From the NCBI RefSeq assembly GCF_040760005.1, contig NZ_CP099760.1:3591501-3655500 (forward strand): a stretch of DNA of 64,000 bases, read 5' to 3'. Of the stretch, positions 1 through 8,866 are shown one piece after another; positions within the stretch are counted from its first letter, which is position 1; each line of letters begins with the position of its first letter. A model generated the notes under the pieces. That model ran no database searches. It was not told the origin of the DNA and saw only the letters and a list, made by a program, of their open reading frames with translations. Source of the DNA: Pseudomonas sp. stari2 (GTDB taxonomy: Bacteria; Pseudomonadota; Gammaproteobacteria; Pseudomonadales; Pseudomonadaceae). Position numbers and translations under genes: made by a program.

Positions 1-1085
1 ACGCGGTTGGCCAGCTCACGGACATTGCCCGGCCAGTCGTGCTTACCCATGGCGATCAGCGCGTCCTCACTGAAGCTGCGAGGGCGACGACCGGTTTCGT
101 GACTGTAGAAATGGGAAAAATGGTTGGCCAGCATTGACAGATCGCCATGACGCTCTCGCAACGGTGCAGTAACGACCTGCAGCACATTCAGCCGGTAGTA
201 CAAATCCTCACGGAAGCGCTTTTTCTCGATCGCGGCTTCAAGGTCAACGTGGGTGGCCGCCAACACCCGGACATCCACCGGGATCGGCTGGCTGCCGCCG
301 ACGCGTTCGATGTGTTTTTCCTGGAGGAAGCGCAGCAGATTGGCCTGCAGTTCCAGCGGCAGATCACCGATTTCGTCCAGAAACAGGGTGCCGCCGTTGG
401 CCGCCTCGATGCGTCCGACCTTGCGCTGATGGGCGCCGGTGAACGCACCTTTTTCATGGCCGAACAGCTCGGACTGGATCAAATGTTCGGGAATCGCCCC
501 GCAGTTGATGGCCACGAACGGTTTGCTATGGCGCTGCGATTGTCGATGCAGGGTACGGGCGACCAGTTCCTTGCCGGTGCCGCTTTCGCCGCGAATCAAT
601 ACTGGCGACTCGGTGGGCGCAAGTTTGCTCAACAGCTTGCGCAATTCGCGGATCGGTTTGCTGTCACCCAGCAACTCGTGTTCCGGCTGGTCCACATGGA
701 CATTGCCCTGGCCACGCAGGCGCGCCATGCCGAACGCCCGGCCGAGGGTGACCTGGACCCGCGACACGTCGAACGGCAAAGTATGAAAGTCGAAAAACCA
801 TTCACAAACGAAGTCGCCAACGTTCTGCAGGCGCAGCACTTCCTGATTAAGAACCGCGATCCATTCCGCGCCACTGCGACTGATCAGTTCTTTGACCGAC
901 TCGGGACGCTCCAGATGAAAAGGTTGCAAACGCAACAAGCCGACATCGCAACTTCGGTCGGCAGCATTTTCGAGGCTGCAACTGTCGACATCCCAGCCTG
1001 CCGCACGCAAACCGGGCAATAATCGGTGACAGTCGTCGCAGGGGTCGACTACCAACAAACGTCGTAACGCGGACGCTTCGATCAT
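1..1085 (-). CDS. Sigma-54-dependent transcriptional activator (enhancer-binding protein), 3' end cut by window edge
   Basis: Reading from ATG at 1085 toward position 1 gives about 361 residues without a stop; the DNA-binding C-terminus lies outside the window. Residues 1-130 form a VpsR/FleQ-like divergent receiver domain (begins MIEASALRRLLVVD). The AAA+ domain follows: Walker A GESGTGKE at about residues 166-173, the sigma-54 contact loop GAFTGA at 213-218, then the Walker B stretch GGTLFLDEIGDLPL and the conserved WPGNVREL near the cut end. Such proteins hydrolyse ATP to remodel sigma-54 holoenzyme at enhancer-driven promoters. The first domain lacks an obvious set of phosphorylation residues, so control by a kinase is doubtful. 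The target genes cannot be inferred here; the gene is transcribed away from everything else in the window. Confidence 0.93.
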   Translation of the reverse strand, partial: MIEASALRRLLVVDPCDDCHRLLPGLRAAGWDVDSCSLENAADRSCDVGLLRLQPFHLERPESVKELISRSGAEWIAVLNQEVLRLQNVGDFVCEWFFDFHTLPFDVSRVQVTLGRAFGMARLRGQGNVHVDQPEHELLGDSKPIRELRKLLSKLAPTESPVLIRGESGTGKELVARTLHRQSQRHSKPFVAINCGAIPEHLIQSELFGHEKGAFTGAHQRKVGRIEAANGGTLFLDEIGDLPLELQANLLRFLQEKHIERVGGSQPIPVDVRVLAATHVDLEAAIEKKRFREDLYYRLNVLQVVTAPLRERHGDLSMLANHFSHFYSHETGRRPRSFSEDALIAMGKHDWPGNVRELANR

Positions 1086-1429
1086 GACTGTTCCTTGGCG
1101 CCAAATTATAGGAAATGATTGTAAAAACAGTCATTTGGCAGACCTGGCTGTAACATTAGCAAGAATTTGACGGCGCCTTGTATCGATTGCTTATAGGCGC
1201 ACAAGTGAAGTAGTTATAAGAACCTGTTTTATTAGTTAGCTATCGACTCGATTCTTTCATCCAGCTTTCAAAAAACGCCATAACAGAGATTGTATGAAAG
1301 AAAGTCGAAATTTCTTCAAATCCTGTGTGACCTGTCAGCGGGTTGCGTGCATCAGTACAAGTAACTCGCCGCACGGTAAGCCCAACCGACGGCACATCAC
1401 TTGATTGGGCACTACAGAGAGAAGAACCC
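1086..1429. other. Intergenic region between two divergent genes
   Basis: AT-richer than its flanks and without a credible reading frame. It must carry the promoter of the minus-strand sigma-54 activator and that of the small plus-strand gene at 1430. One sigma-70-like pair is visible on the plus strand: TTGACG at 1167-1172 and TTATAG at 1191-1196, spacer 18. It lies over 200 nt from the next start, so its link to that gene is a guess. Confidence 0.35.
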
Positions 1430-1696
1430 ATGACCGCCCCGCTCCGTATCAACGAAGCTCTTTTGATTGCCAACCACGCGTTTAAACCTTTCCAATGCGT
1501 GGCCTGGGCCCCACAAGACGGCAATGGCGAACTGAGCCTGACCGTTATCGACCGCACCAATTCGCAGATCGGTCGCACCCGTATTCCAAGCAGCGCCTAT
1601 TCCGATCCGGCTCAGCTTGAGTTCCTGTTGCAACAGGCTCGCGCAGAACTGAGCGATGAGGGCTATGCACTGCAGTCCTGGTCGATGCCACACTGA
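1430..1696 (+). CDS. Small conserved hypothetical protein (88 aa)
   Basis: I do not recognise the family. The start ATG at 1430 follows a purine-rich stretch (AGAGAGAAGAA), a reasonable ribosome site, and a strong hairpin terminator follows the stop. The 88-residue product begins MTAPLRINEALLIANHAFKP, has no signal peptide or membrane segment, and reads like a compact soluble alpha/beta domain. The layout (N-terminal helix, then a short beta region around VAWAPQDGNGELSLTVID, then a C-terminal helix) loosely recalls the DUF1652 group of small Pseudomonas proteins, but I cannot establish this. It appears monocistronic. Confidence 0.72.
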   Translation: MTAPLRINEALLIANHAFKPFQCVAWAPQDGNGELSLTVIDRTNSQIGRTRIPSSAYSDPAQLEFLLQQARAELSDEGYALQSWSMPH

Positions 1697-1708
1697 TCCG
1701 AGGGCCAT

Positions 1709-1742
1709 GCGGATGACTTTCAAGTCATCCGCCCTCTTCTTT
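1709..1742 (+). terminator. Rho-independent terminator after the 88-aa gene
   Basis: Perfect 10-bp stem GCGGATGACT (1709-1718) / AGTCATCCGC (1723-1732) with a TTCA loop, followed by a pyrimidine-rich tract. It starts 12 nt after the stop at 1696. Confidence 0.8.
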
Positions 1743-1978
1743 GAAGTTGCTGAATCCTTTTTAACTTCAGCCACTTTGTACAACTTTCCTCCACACTTTC
1801 GCGCCTGAATGCTTGGCAGGCTTGCGACTGGTTCAAAAAGTCATTGTTCTGGCACAGAACGACGCTCCACCTGTTAGTTCTGTCAGTTGTACTTGTGCGT
1901 CTACAGGGATTGAATGTTTCGCCATGCAGTTACCGACCCGGCTCCCGGCTGTTGGTCAACTTGCAAGGAGGAGCAGGC

Positions 1979-3268
1979 ATGTCAATCCAGTCCGCTATTG
2001 CGCTCCCGGCGCTGGCGAATAACGCCGGACAACTCGACAAGAGATTTGCCAATAACGGCGTGACTCAGGTGTATTTTTCCGGCAGCACGTCCAGCCTGAC
2101 CCAGCATGTCGCACTTGACCCGCAAGGTCGTATCCTGATCGCCGCCAAGGTCGGCACGCCTCAAGGCAGCCGTTTCGGCCTGGCCCGTCTGCTGGATGAT
2201 GGCTCCGCGGATCTTGGCTTCGGCTTTCAGGGCAGCGTGATCGGCCAGTTCGCCTCTGGTTTCGAAGCCACGGGCAGCAAGATCCAGGTCTTGCCTGATG
2301 GTCGGATCCTGCTGGCAGGCCTGCATTACGAGTCCGTACATCGCACGTTGCCCGCCCTCGCCCTGTTCGATGCGCAGGGCCGACCGGTCCCGGAGTTCGG
2401 CGACAACGGCCGGAAAATAGTGCGTTTGCCCGGCGATCTGTCCATGGGCACTCGCGACACCTGGCTGCCACCCGGCGTCCCGGGGGCAGAAGCCTGCGAT
2501 TTCGCCGTCCAGAATGACGGACATATTCTGTTGATTGCCAACCACCACTGCTCACTGGCCGACCATGTCGGCATGCTGATCCGAGTCACGCCCGCCGGCA
2601 ATCTCGACCAAACCTTCAACGGTCGAGGCTTTGTGATGGTCCGGCACTTGTTGCTCAACACATGGCTTGGCGGCTTATTGCTGCAAGAAGACGGGCGAAT
2701 TGTCGTGGCCGGCGCGATCGACTTCCCTCAGGAAGGCCTGCTTGCACGTTACCTGCCGGACGGACAGCTCGATGAACGCTTTGCGCTGGACGGTTTCCTC
2801 GCGTTCAAGGCTCAGGGCCACAGCGCGCTGGCTAACCAAGTCATCGAATCCACGGACCGTCTGCATTGTTTTGGCAGTAGTCGGGACCCGATTCGGTGCA
2901 TGGCACTGACCGTCCACATTAACGGTCGCCCCAACCTGCACTGTAACAATGGTCAACCCAACCTGTTGGACATCGGCCCCAGCGGCTGTCAGTGGAGTGC
3001 CGCGCAACGCATGCCGGACGGGCGACTGATCGCTGTTGGCGCGACGATTGGCGGGGTCGAGGCCGATTTCATTGTTGCGCGTTATCTAGCTGACGGTCGT
3101 CTCGACCAAGGTTTCGGCGCCGGCCATGGCTGGTTGCGTACGCGACTGGGCCGCAGCCTCGACACCGCCACATCGCTGGCAGTGCAGCCAGAAGGTGGAA
3201 TTCTGGTCGGCGGCTATTCACTGGATGGCAACTACCGCGCCGTGGTTGCGCGCTATCTGAACCCATGA
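1979..3268 (+). CDS. Delta-60 repeat (beta-propeller) protein
   Basis: The 429-aa protein carries serial copies of the delta-60/DUF5122 unit, recognisable as LDxxFxxxG followed by xxDGRIxxAG. Examples are LDKRFANNGV, DPQGRILIAAK, LPDGRILLAGL, LDQTFNGRGF, QEDGRIVVAGA, LDERFALDGF, MPDGRLIAVGA and LDQGFGAGHG. These repeats are expected to fold into a beta-propeller that binds a ligand or protein; no enzymatic function is known. The start at 1979 is preceded by AAGGAGGAGCAGGC. A longer in-frame start at 1844 exists, but its sequence looks non-coding. No signal peptide is clear from the chosen start. The gene stands alone, 74 nt before nhaB. Confidence 0.88.
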   Translation: MSIQSAIALPALANNAGQLDKRFANNGVTQVYFSGSTSSLTQHVALDPQGRILIAAKVGTPQGSRFGLARLLDDGSADLGFGFQGSVIGQFASGFEATGSKIQVLPDGRILLAGLHYESVHRTLPALALFDAQGRPVPEFGDNGRKIVRLPGDLSMGTRDTWLPPGVPGAEACDFAVQNDGHILLIANHHCSLADHVGMLIRVTPAGNLDQTFNGRGFVMVRHLLLNTWLGGLLLQEDGRIVVAGAIDFPQEGLLARYLPDGQLDERFALDGFLAFKAQGHSALANQVIESTDRLHCFGSSRDPIRCMALTVHINGRPNLHCNNGQPNLLDIGPSGCQWSAAQRMPDGRLIAVGATIGGVEADFIVARYLADGRLDQGFGAGHGWLRTRLGRSLDTATSLAVQPEGGILVGGYSLDGNYRAVVARYLNP

Positions 3269-3342
3269 ACAGAAACTTCCTGCACTTGATCTTGCTCAAC
3301 GCTTACGGCAACTTGCGCGCTTCTTAAAACAAGGAGCAACCG

Positions 3343-4845
3343 ATGTCCGGTTCGTTGGCCCAGGCGTTCGCGCACAATTTTCTCGGGCATTCGCCCCGCT
3401 GGTACAAGGCGTGCATCGTCGGGTTCCTGATTCTCAACGCCGTGGTGCTGTGGTCGGCAGGTCCTGTTGCTGCCGGCTGGCTGTTGGTGATCGAGTTCAT
3501 TTTCACCCTGGCCATGGCGCTCAAATGCTATCCGCTGATGCCCGGCGGTCTGCTGCTGATCGAAGCGCTGCTGTTGAAGATGACCACGCCCCAGGCGCTG
3601 TACGAAGAGTTGCAGCACAATTTTCCGGTGATTCTGCTGTTGATGTTCATGGTCGCCGGCATCTACTTCATGAAAGACCTTCTGTTGTTCCTGTTCTCGC
3701 GGCTGCTGCTCGGCGTGCGTTCGAAGATGCTGCTGGCGCTGATGTTCTGCTTTTTGTCGGCGTTTCTTTCGGCCTTTCTCGACGCACTGACCGTGACTGC
3801 CGTGATCATCAGCGCTGCCGTCGGCTTCTATTCGGTCTATCACCGTGTCGCCTCCGGCAACGATCCGCGTCAGGACAGCGAATTCAGCGACGACCAACAC
3901 CTGCCCAAGCTGCATCACGAGGATCTGGAACAGTTCCGAGCCTTCCTGCGCAGCCTGCTGATGCACGGCGCGGTCGGCACGGCGCTGGGCGGTGTCTGCA
4001 CACTGGTCGGCGAACCGCAAAACCTGCTGATCGGTCACGAGATGGGCTGGCACTTCGCCGAGTTTTTCCTCAAGGTTGCACCGGTGTCCCTGCCGGTGCT
4101 GGTGGCCGGTCTGTTGACCTGCATGCTGCTGGAAAAGCTGCGTTGGTTCGGCTACGGCACCTTACTGCCGGACAATGTCCGCACGGTACTGGCCGATTAC
4201 GCCCGTGAAGATGATGCCGAACGCACGCCTCGCCAGCGCGCCGCGCTGCTGGTACAAGGCGCGGCCGCGTTGATCCTGATTGCCGGGCTCGCGTTCCATG
4301 TCGCCGAAGTGGGCCTGATCGGTCTGATGGTCATTATCCTGATCACCGCATTTACCGGCATCACCGACGAGCATCGTCTGGGCAGCGCCTTCAAGGACGC
4401 CATGCCGTTCACTGCGCTGCTGGTGGTGTTTTTTGCCGTGGTGGCGGTGATCCATGATCAGCAACTGTTCGCGCCGTTGATCCAGTGGGTACTGGCACTG
4501 CCTGCCGAGCAGCAACCGGGGATGCTGTTCATCGCCAACGGTCTGTTGTCGGCGATCAGTGACAACGTGTTCGTGGCGACGATCTACATCACCGAAGTGA
4601 AACAGGCATTCCTGTCCGGCCACATGAGCCGTGAACACTTCGAGACGCTAGCCATCGCCATCAACACGGGCACCAATCTGCCGAGTGTGGCGACGCCCAA
4701 TGGTCAGGCTGCGTTTCTGTTTCTGCTGACGTCGGCGATTGCACCGCTGGTGCGGTTGTCCTACGGGCGGATGGTATGGATGGCATTGCCCTACACTGTC
4801 GTGATGGGACTGCTCGGCTGGTATGCCGTGAGTTACTGGCTGTAG
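3343..4845 (+). CDS. nhaB: Na+/H+ antiporter NhaB
   Basis: The 500-aa protein matches the NhaB family in length and over the whole sequence (N-terminus [18 protein letters not shown]). It is an inner-membrane electrogenic sodium/proton antiporter that exports Na+ and supports pH and salt homeostasis. About 12 hydrophobic segments are visible, including the [20 protein letters not shown] helix and a C-terminal half with [10 protein letters not shown] and [16 protein letters not shown]. The start follows ACAAGGAGCAACCG. The gene ends just before a strong terminator and appears to be a single-gene unit. Confidence 0.96.
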   Translation: MSGSLAQAFAHNFLGHSPRWYKACIVGFLILNAVVLWSAGPVAAGWLLVIEFIFTLAMALKCYPLMPGGLLLIEALLLKMTTPQALYEELQHNFPVILLLMFMVAGIYFMKDLLLFLFSRLLLGVRSKMLLALMFCFLSAFLSAFLDALTVTAVIISAAVGFYSVYHRVASGNDPRQDSEFSDDQHLPKLHHEDLEQFRAFLRSLLMHGAVGTALGGVCTLVGEPQNLLIGHEMGWHFAEFFLKVAPVSLPVLVAGLLTCMLLEKLRWFGYGTLLPDNVRTVLADYAREDDAERTPRQRAALLVQGAAALILIAGLAFHVAEVGLIGLMVIILITAFTGITDEHRLGSAFKDAMPFTALLVVFFAVVAVIHDQQLFAPLIQWVLALPAEQQPGMLFIANGLLSAISDNVFVATIYITEVKQAFLSGHMSREHFETLAIAINTGTNLPSVATPNGQAAFLFLLTSAIAPLVRLSYGRMVWMALPYTVVMGLLGWYAVSYWL

Positions 4846-4853
4846 AAACAACA

Positions 4854-4881
4854 ACGGGAGCCTTTGGGCTCCCGTTTTTTT
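4854..4881 (+). terminator. Terminator between convergent nhaB and the HAD gene
   Basis: Nine-bp stem ACGGGAGCC (4854-4862) / GGCTCCCGT (4867-4875) followed by a T run. It lies between the nhaB stop and the minus-strand HAD stop and may serve both. Confidence 0.85.
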
Positions 4882-4890
4882 ATGCATCGA

Positions 4891-5700
4891 TCAACGCGGC
4901 AAAATGTACTTGCCTATGGCCTGTGCCACACCATCCTCGGTGTTCGGCCCGGTCACCACGTCCGCCTGACGCTTCACGGCGTCTTCTGCCTGGCCCATGG
5001 CGATCGACAGGCCAGCAACATGAAACATCGCCGGGTCGTTGCCGCCGTCGCCAATCGCTGCGGTATGCACCAGCGGCACGCCGAGATGCTCGGCCAGAGT
5101 GGCCAGTGCGGTGCCCTTGTTGGCCTCCAGCGCCGTCACGTCCAGATACACCGGCTGCGAACGCGAGACCTGCGCCATGCCCTCGACCTTCGGCAGCAAA
5201 CGTGCCTCCAGCTCGATCAACAGGTCGGTGTTGTTGCTGGTCGCGACGATCTTGTCGATGCGTTCCAGAAAAGGCTCGAAACTGTCGACCACTACCGGCG
5301 GATAACCCAGACCATGCTGTTCGCGAGGAACCATAGGCCCATGCGGATCCTTGAGCAGCCAGTCGCCGCCGCTGAACACCCAGATCTCGACCTCCGGCTG
5401 ATCGGCAAACAACGCCAGCGCCGTGAGTGCCGCAGTGGCTGGCAGATAGTGAGCGACCAGAATGCTGCCGTCCGCATTGACGATTGTGCCGCCGTTGAAC
5501 GCGGCAGTCGGCAGATCGACGCCCAGGGTTTCGATTTGTTGCAGCATGGCTTTGGGCGGACGCCCGGTGGCGAGACTGAACAGAATGCCTGCTTCGCGCA
5601 GCGCTCGGACGGCATCGATGGTGCGCTGGCTCAGGCTGTGATCGGGCAGCAACAGCGTGCCGTCCATGTCGCTCAACAGAAAGCGGATTGGCTCTCTCAT
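4891..5700 (-). CDS. HAD-superfamily phosphatase, Cof/IIB type
   Basis: A 269-aa Cof-type HAD hydrolase. Motif I is SDMDGTLL (nucleophile Asp11, acid/base Asp13), motif II lies in LFSLATGRPP, and motif IV is GDGGNDPAM near the C-terminus. A type IIB cap sits between motifs II and III. Such enzymes dephosphorylate sugar phosphates or other small phosphates in the cytosol. The start overlaps the zwf stop by 4 nt (ATGA), so it is the third gene of a gnd-zwf-HAD operon. A role in removing a pentose-phosphate or gluconate-phosphate intermediate is plausible but inferred from position only. Confidence 0.92.
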   Translation of the reverse strand: MREPIRFLLSDMDGTLLLPDHSLSQRTIDAVRALREAGILFSLATGRPPKAMLQQIETLGVDLPTAAFNGGTIVNADGSILVAHYLPATAALTALALFADQPEVEIWVFSGGDWLLKDPHGPMVPREQHGLGYPPVVVDSFEPFLERIDKIVATSNNTDLLIELEARLLPKVEGMAQVSRSQPVYLDVTALEANKGTALATLAEHLGVPLVHTAAIGDGGNDPAMFHVAGLSIAMGQAEDAVKRQADVVTGPNTEDGVAQAIGKYILPR

Positions 5701-7220
5701 CCGAGACCATGCCAGACGCGACCATCGCGAGTCAGCAGATCATCGGCAGCCTGAGGCCCGTCTTCGCCAGCGGCATAAGGCTGAACGCTCGCGTCCTGTT
5801 GCCAGGCATCGAGGAACGGCTGCACCGCACGCCAGCCATTCTCGATGTTGTCGGCGCGCTGGAACAGCGTCTGGTCACCAGTCAGGCAGTCGTAGATCAG
5901 GGTTTCGTAGCCGGTGGACGGCTGCATTTCAAAGAAATCCTTGTAGGCAAACCCCAGCTCAATGTTGGCCATGTTCAGCGCCGGCCCCGGCCGCTTGGCC
6001 AGCAGGTCGAACCACATGCCTTCGTTGGGCTGGATCTGGATGCGCAGGTAGGTCGGCTGCAGTTCGTCGACCTCGGTGTCGCGGAACTGCGCATACGGCG
6101 CCGGTTTGAAGCAGATGACGATTTCGGTGTCGCGCACGCTCATGCGCTTGCCGGTACGCAGGTAGAACGGCACGCCGACCCAGCGCCAGTTGTCGATCAT
6201 CACTTTGAGCGCCACGTAGGTTTCGGTGGTGCTGTCGGGCGATACGTTGGCTTCTTCGCGATAGCCTGCCAGCGGCTTGCCATCGATTTCGCCGGCACTG
6301 TACTGACCGCGCACCGAGTTGGCCCGCGCCTCTTCGGTGGTCCATGGACGGATCGCGCCGACCACCTTGGCCTTCTCGCCCCGCACCGCATCGGCGCCGA
6401 ACGCGGCCGGCGGCTCCATCGCCACCATGGCCAGCAACTGGAACAGGTGATTGGGCACCATGTCCCGCAGGGCGCCGGTGTGTTCGTAGAAACTGCCACG
6501 GGTCTCGACGCCGACGGTTTCGGCGGCGGTGATCTGTACGTGGTCGATGTAGTGGTTGTTCCAGAACGCTTCGAACAGGCTGTTGGAGAACCGGCTGACC
6601 AGAATGTTCTGTACGGTTTCCTTGCCCAGATAGTGATCGATCCGGTAGATCTGCTTTTCCGACATGACCTTGAGCAGGCAGGCGTTCAACGCCTCGGCGG
6701 TCTGCAGGTCGGAGCCGAACGGTTTTTCGATCACTACCCTTCTGAAGGCTTCCGGGGTTTCTTCCAGCAGTTTCGCAGCGCCGAGGCGACGCACCACTTC
6801 GCTGAAGAAACGCGGCGCGGTGGCCAGGTAAAACACCGCATTGCCGGTGCCGCTGTCGGCGATTTTCGCCGCCAGCGCAGAATAAGTGCTGTCGTCCAGG
6901 AAGTCGCCCTGGACGTAGCTGATACCTTTGGCGAGCTTGGCCCACAAGGCCGGATCAAGCATCTGATCGCCCTTGCCGACCTTCGCGGCCACTTCGGTAC
7001 GGATGAAGTCTTCGAGCTTTTGGGCGAAGGCTTCATCCGTGATGGCGTTGTGGTCAACGCCAACGATCCGCAGATTTTCGTCAAGCAAGCCGTCGCGACT
7101 GAGGTTGTACAGCGCCGGCATCAGCAAGCGCTTGACCAGGTCGCCGTGGGCACCGAACAAAAACAGCGTGGTCGGTGGTGCGGGTTCTGCCTTGGATTTT
7201 CTGCGGATCGTATGGGTCAT
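5697..7220 (-). CDS. zwf: Glucose-6-phosphate 1-dehydrogenase
   Basis: The 507-aa product oxidises glucose-6-phosphate to 6-phosphogluconolactone with NAD(P)+. The nucleotide-binding motif is near the N-terminus ([20 protein letters not shown]), the substrate/catalytic motif RIDHYLGKE is present, and the length matches the family. It overlaps gnd upstream (7217-7220) and the HAD gene downstream (5697-5700), both as ATGA junctions, so translation is probably coupled. Fluorescent pseudomonads usually hold another zwf beside hexR/pgl/edd for the Entner-Doudoroff route. This copy beside gnd is arranged for the oxidative pentose phosphate branch, like the zwf/gntZ pair I recall from P. putida. Confidence 0.97.
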   Translation of the reverse strand: MTHTIRRKSKAEPAPPTTLFLFGAHGDLVKRLLMPALYNLSRDGLLDENLRIVGVDHNAITDEAFAQKLEDFIRTEVAAKVGKGDQMLDPALWAKLAKGISYVQGDFLDDSTYSALAAKIADSGTGNAVFYLATAPRFFSEVVRRLGAAKLLEETPEAFRRVVIEKPFGSDLQTAEALNACLLKVMSEKQIYRIDHYLGKETVQNILVSRFSNSLFEAFWNNHYIDHVQITAAETVGVETRGSFYEHTGALRDMVPNHLFQLLAMVAMEPPAAFGADAVRGEKAKVVGAIRPWTTEEARANSVRGQYSAGEIDGKPLAGYREEANVSPDSTTETYVALKVMIDNWRWVGVPFYLRTGKRMSVRDTEIVICFKPAPYAQFRDTEVDELQPTYLRIQIQPNEGMWFDLLAKRPGPALNMANIELGFAYKDFFEMQPSTGYETLIYDCLTGDQTLFQRADNIENGWRAVQPFLDAWQQDASVQPYAAGEDGPQAADDLLTRDGRVWHGLG

Positions 7221-8197
7221 TTCTTCGCAGTCTCTACGTGGCCGCCGAAGCCGAAGCGCTGGGCCGAGAGGATCTTGTCACCGAACGTGCCCTGACCGCG
7301 GGAGCGGTAGCGCGAGAACAGCGAGTTGGACAGCACCGGTACCGGCACCTTTTGTTCCATTGCCGCTTCGATGGTCCACTGACCTTCGCCGCTGTCGGCC
7401 ACGGAGCCGGAGAAGCCGTCGAGTTTCGGGTCGACCGCCAGGGCATCGGCGGTCAGGTCGAGCAGCCACGACGACACCACGCTGCCACGACGCCAGACTT
7501 CGGCGATGTCGGCCACGTTCAGGTCGAAACGCTGATCTTCCGGCAGAAGCTCGCTGGACTTTGTCTTGAGGATGTCGAAGCCTTCGGCGAAGGCCGCCAT
7601 CATGCCGTACTCGATACCGTTGTGAATCATCTTCACGAAGTGACCGGCACCGGCGGGACCGGCGTGGATGTAGCCGTGCTCGGCACGGTGATCATCGGAC
7701 TTGCGATCCTTGGTGCGCGGGATGTCGCCCATGCCCGGAGCCAGTGCGGCGAACAACGGGTCCAGACGCTTAACGGTCTCGGCATCACCGCCGATCATCA
7801 TGCAATAGCCGCGCTCCAGGCCCCAGACGCCGCCGGAGGTGCCGACGTCGATGTAGTGCAGGCCCTTCTCGGCCAGGGTCTTGGCCCGGCGGATGTCGTC
7901 CTTATAGTTGGTGTTGCCGCCATCGATGATGGTGTCGCCCGCCTCGAGCAGCGTGCTCAAGGTTTCGATGGTGTCTTCGGTCGGCGCGCCGGCCGGCAGC
8001 ATGACCCACACGGCACGCGGCTTGGCCAGGCCTGCGACCAGCGCAGGCAGATCGGCTACGCCGGTAGAGCCCTCGGCGGCCAGGGTGTCGACAAAGGCGG
8101 TATTGCGGTCGTAAACAACGGTGGTGTGACCGTTGAGCATCAGACGCCGTGCAATATTGCCGCCCATGCGGCCCAGTCCAATAATCCCGAGTTGCAT
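7217..8197 (-). CDS. gnd: 6-phosphogluconate dehydrogenase, decarboxylating (short GndA/YqeC type)
   Basis: A 326-aa protein, the short form of the family (the classical enzyme is about 470 aa). It has a Rossmann motif [16 protein letters not shown], the [10 protein letters not shown] substrate loop, the signature GTSGGVWG and the catalytic stretch [14 protein letters not shown]. It converts 6-phosphogluconate to ribulose-5-phosphate, CO2 and reduced cofactor; short-form members often prefer NAD+. It is the first gene of the minus-strand operon gnd-zwf-HAD. The start is preceded by a Shine-Dalgarno-like AAGGAGC on the minus strand (near 8203-8210). Confidence 0.95.
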   Translation of the reverse strand: MQLGIIGLGRMGGNIARRLMLNGHTTVVYDRNTAFVDTLAAEGSTGVADLPALVAGLAKPRAVWVMLPAGAPTEDTIETLSTLLEAGDTIIDGGNTNYKDDIRRAKTLAEKGLHYIDVGTSGGVWGLERGYCMMIGGDAETVKRLDPLFAALAPGMGDIPRTKDRKSDDHRAEHGYIHAGPAGAGHFVKMIHNGIEYGMMAAFAEGFDILKTKSSELLPEDQRFDLNVADIAEVWRRGSVVSSWLLDLTADALAVDPKLDGFSGSVADSGEGQWTIEAAMEQKVPVPVLSNSLFSRYRSRGQGTFGDKILSAQRFGFGGHVETAKK

Positions 8198-8470
8198 GTG
8201 CTGATGCTCCTTACTACAAATAAAAGTGTGTCAAAGGTTATAGCCCAACGCTCTCATGGAGGTTAGTCCTGAGCGTCGGTGTGAAGTTTCCGGGCATTGT
8301 GCCCGATCCAGACTGATAACGTCGGGAAACGTGGCGAAGACACAACGACCATGAAAAATAAAAAAGTTCCATTCACGAGCAAAAGAAACCAGAATCGGCG
8401 CCGATAGCAGATTCAGCGTCCGTTATCGGGAGCGATCTGCAGTTGAGACACGCCATTTGCGAGGTGAGCA

Positions 8471-8653
8471 ATGGGCACAGTACATACAGCAATGCCGCCA
8501 CAAACCCTGTACGTCACGATCCGCCGCGATGAACTGCGTCAATTGAAAGACGAACGCGACCAGCTTAAACAAGAGCTGGCGCAACTGCGTCTGATGACCC
8601 AAGGCGTTGAGCCAAAGCCTCTGCCACGCATCCAGCGCTCACCCCACGCCTGA
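8471..8653 (+). CDS. Small coiled-coil protein (DUF6026-like, 60 aa)
   Basis: A 60-residue protein beginning MGTVHTAMPPQTLYVTIRRD. The central segment LRQLKDERDQLKQELAQLRL has heptad-like leucine spacing and is probably a short coiled coil. I associate it with DUF6026, a small family common in Pseudomonas with no known function, but this is from memory. The start follows GAGGTGAGCA. A weak 7-bp hairpin (CGGGAAC 8667-8673 / GTTCCCG 8686-8692) follows the stop without a T run, so readthrough to cptA is possible. Confidence 0.78.
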   Translation: MGTVHTAMPPQTLYVTIRRDELRQLKDERDQLKQELAQLRLMTQGVEPKPLPRIQRSPHA

Positions 8654-8722
8654 GCGCCCGCCTGATCGGGAACCGCTGCCCTGCCGTTCCCGACATGATC
8701 CGCCCTCTGCCATTTGCGGCAA

Positions 8723-8738
8723 CTAACGAAGTTTTCAC
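8723..8738 (+). promoter_or_regulatory. Candidate ColR-like binding site upstream of cptA
   Basis: The 16 nt CTAACGAAGTTTTCAC resembles the ColR consensus as I remember it from P. putida work (YYNASNNYTTTTTCAC), with two mismatches. ColRS is known to control lipid A phosphoethanolamine transferase genes in pseudomonads, which makes the position 128 nt before cptA suggestive. The consensus is recalled, not checked. Confidence 0.3.
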
Positions 8739-8801
8739 ATTCGCTTGTTGATACTCCGGCCCATTCTGCCGTGCGCGTCCGCGCGCGGCTTCCGTTCGTC
8801 G

Positions 8802-8827
8802 GTTTCATGCTCCCGAGTTCATGAAAC
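8802..8827. repeat. Inverted repeat in the cptA leader
   Basis: Perfect 8-bp arms GTTTCATG (8802-8809) and CATGAAAC (8820-8827) separated by 10 nt, ending 39 nt before the cptA start. There is no T run, so it is more likely an operator or an mRNA structure than a terminator. Confidence 0.4.
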
Positions 8828-8866
8828 GTCCCGGCGGTGGCAATGGTGACTGAGTTGGAGTGCTGA

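Noticed and set aside
5688..7295. 535-codon plus-strand frame antisense to zwf
   Set aside because: zwf has clear catalytic motifs and ATGA-coupled neighbours; the opposite frame has no recognisable domain or ribosome site.
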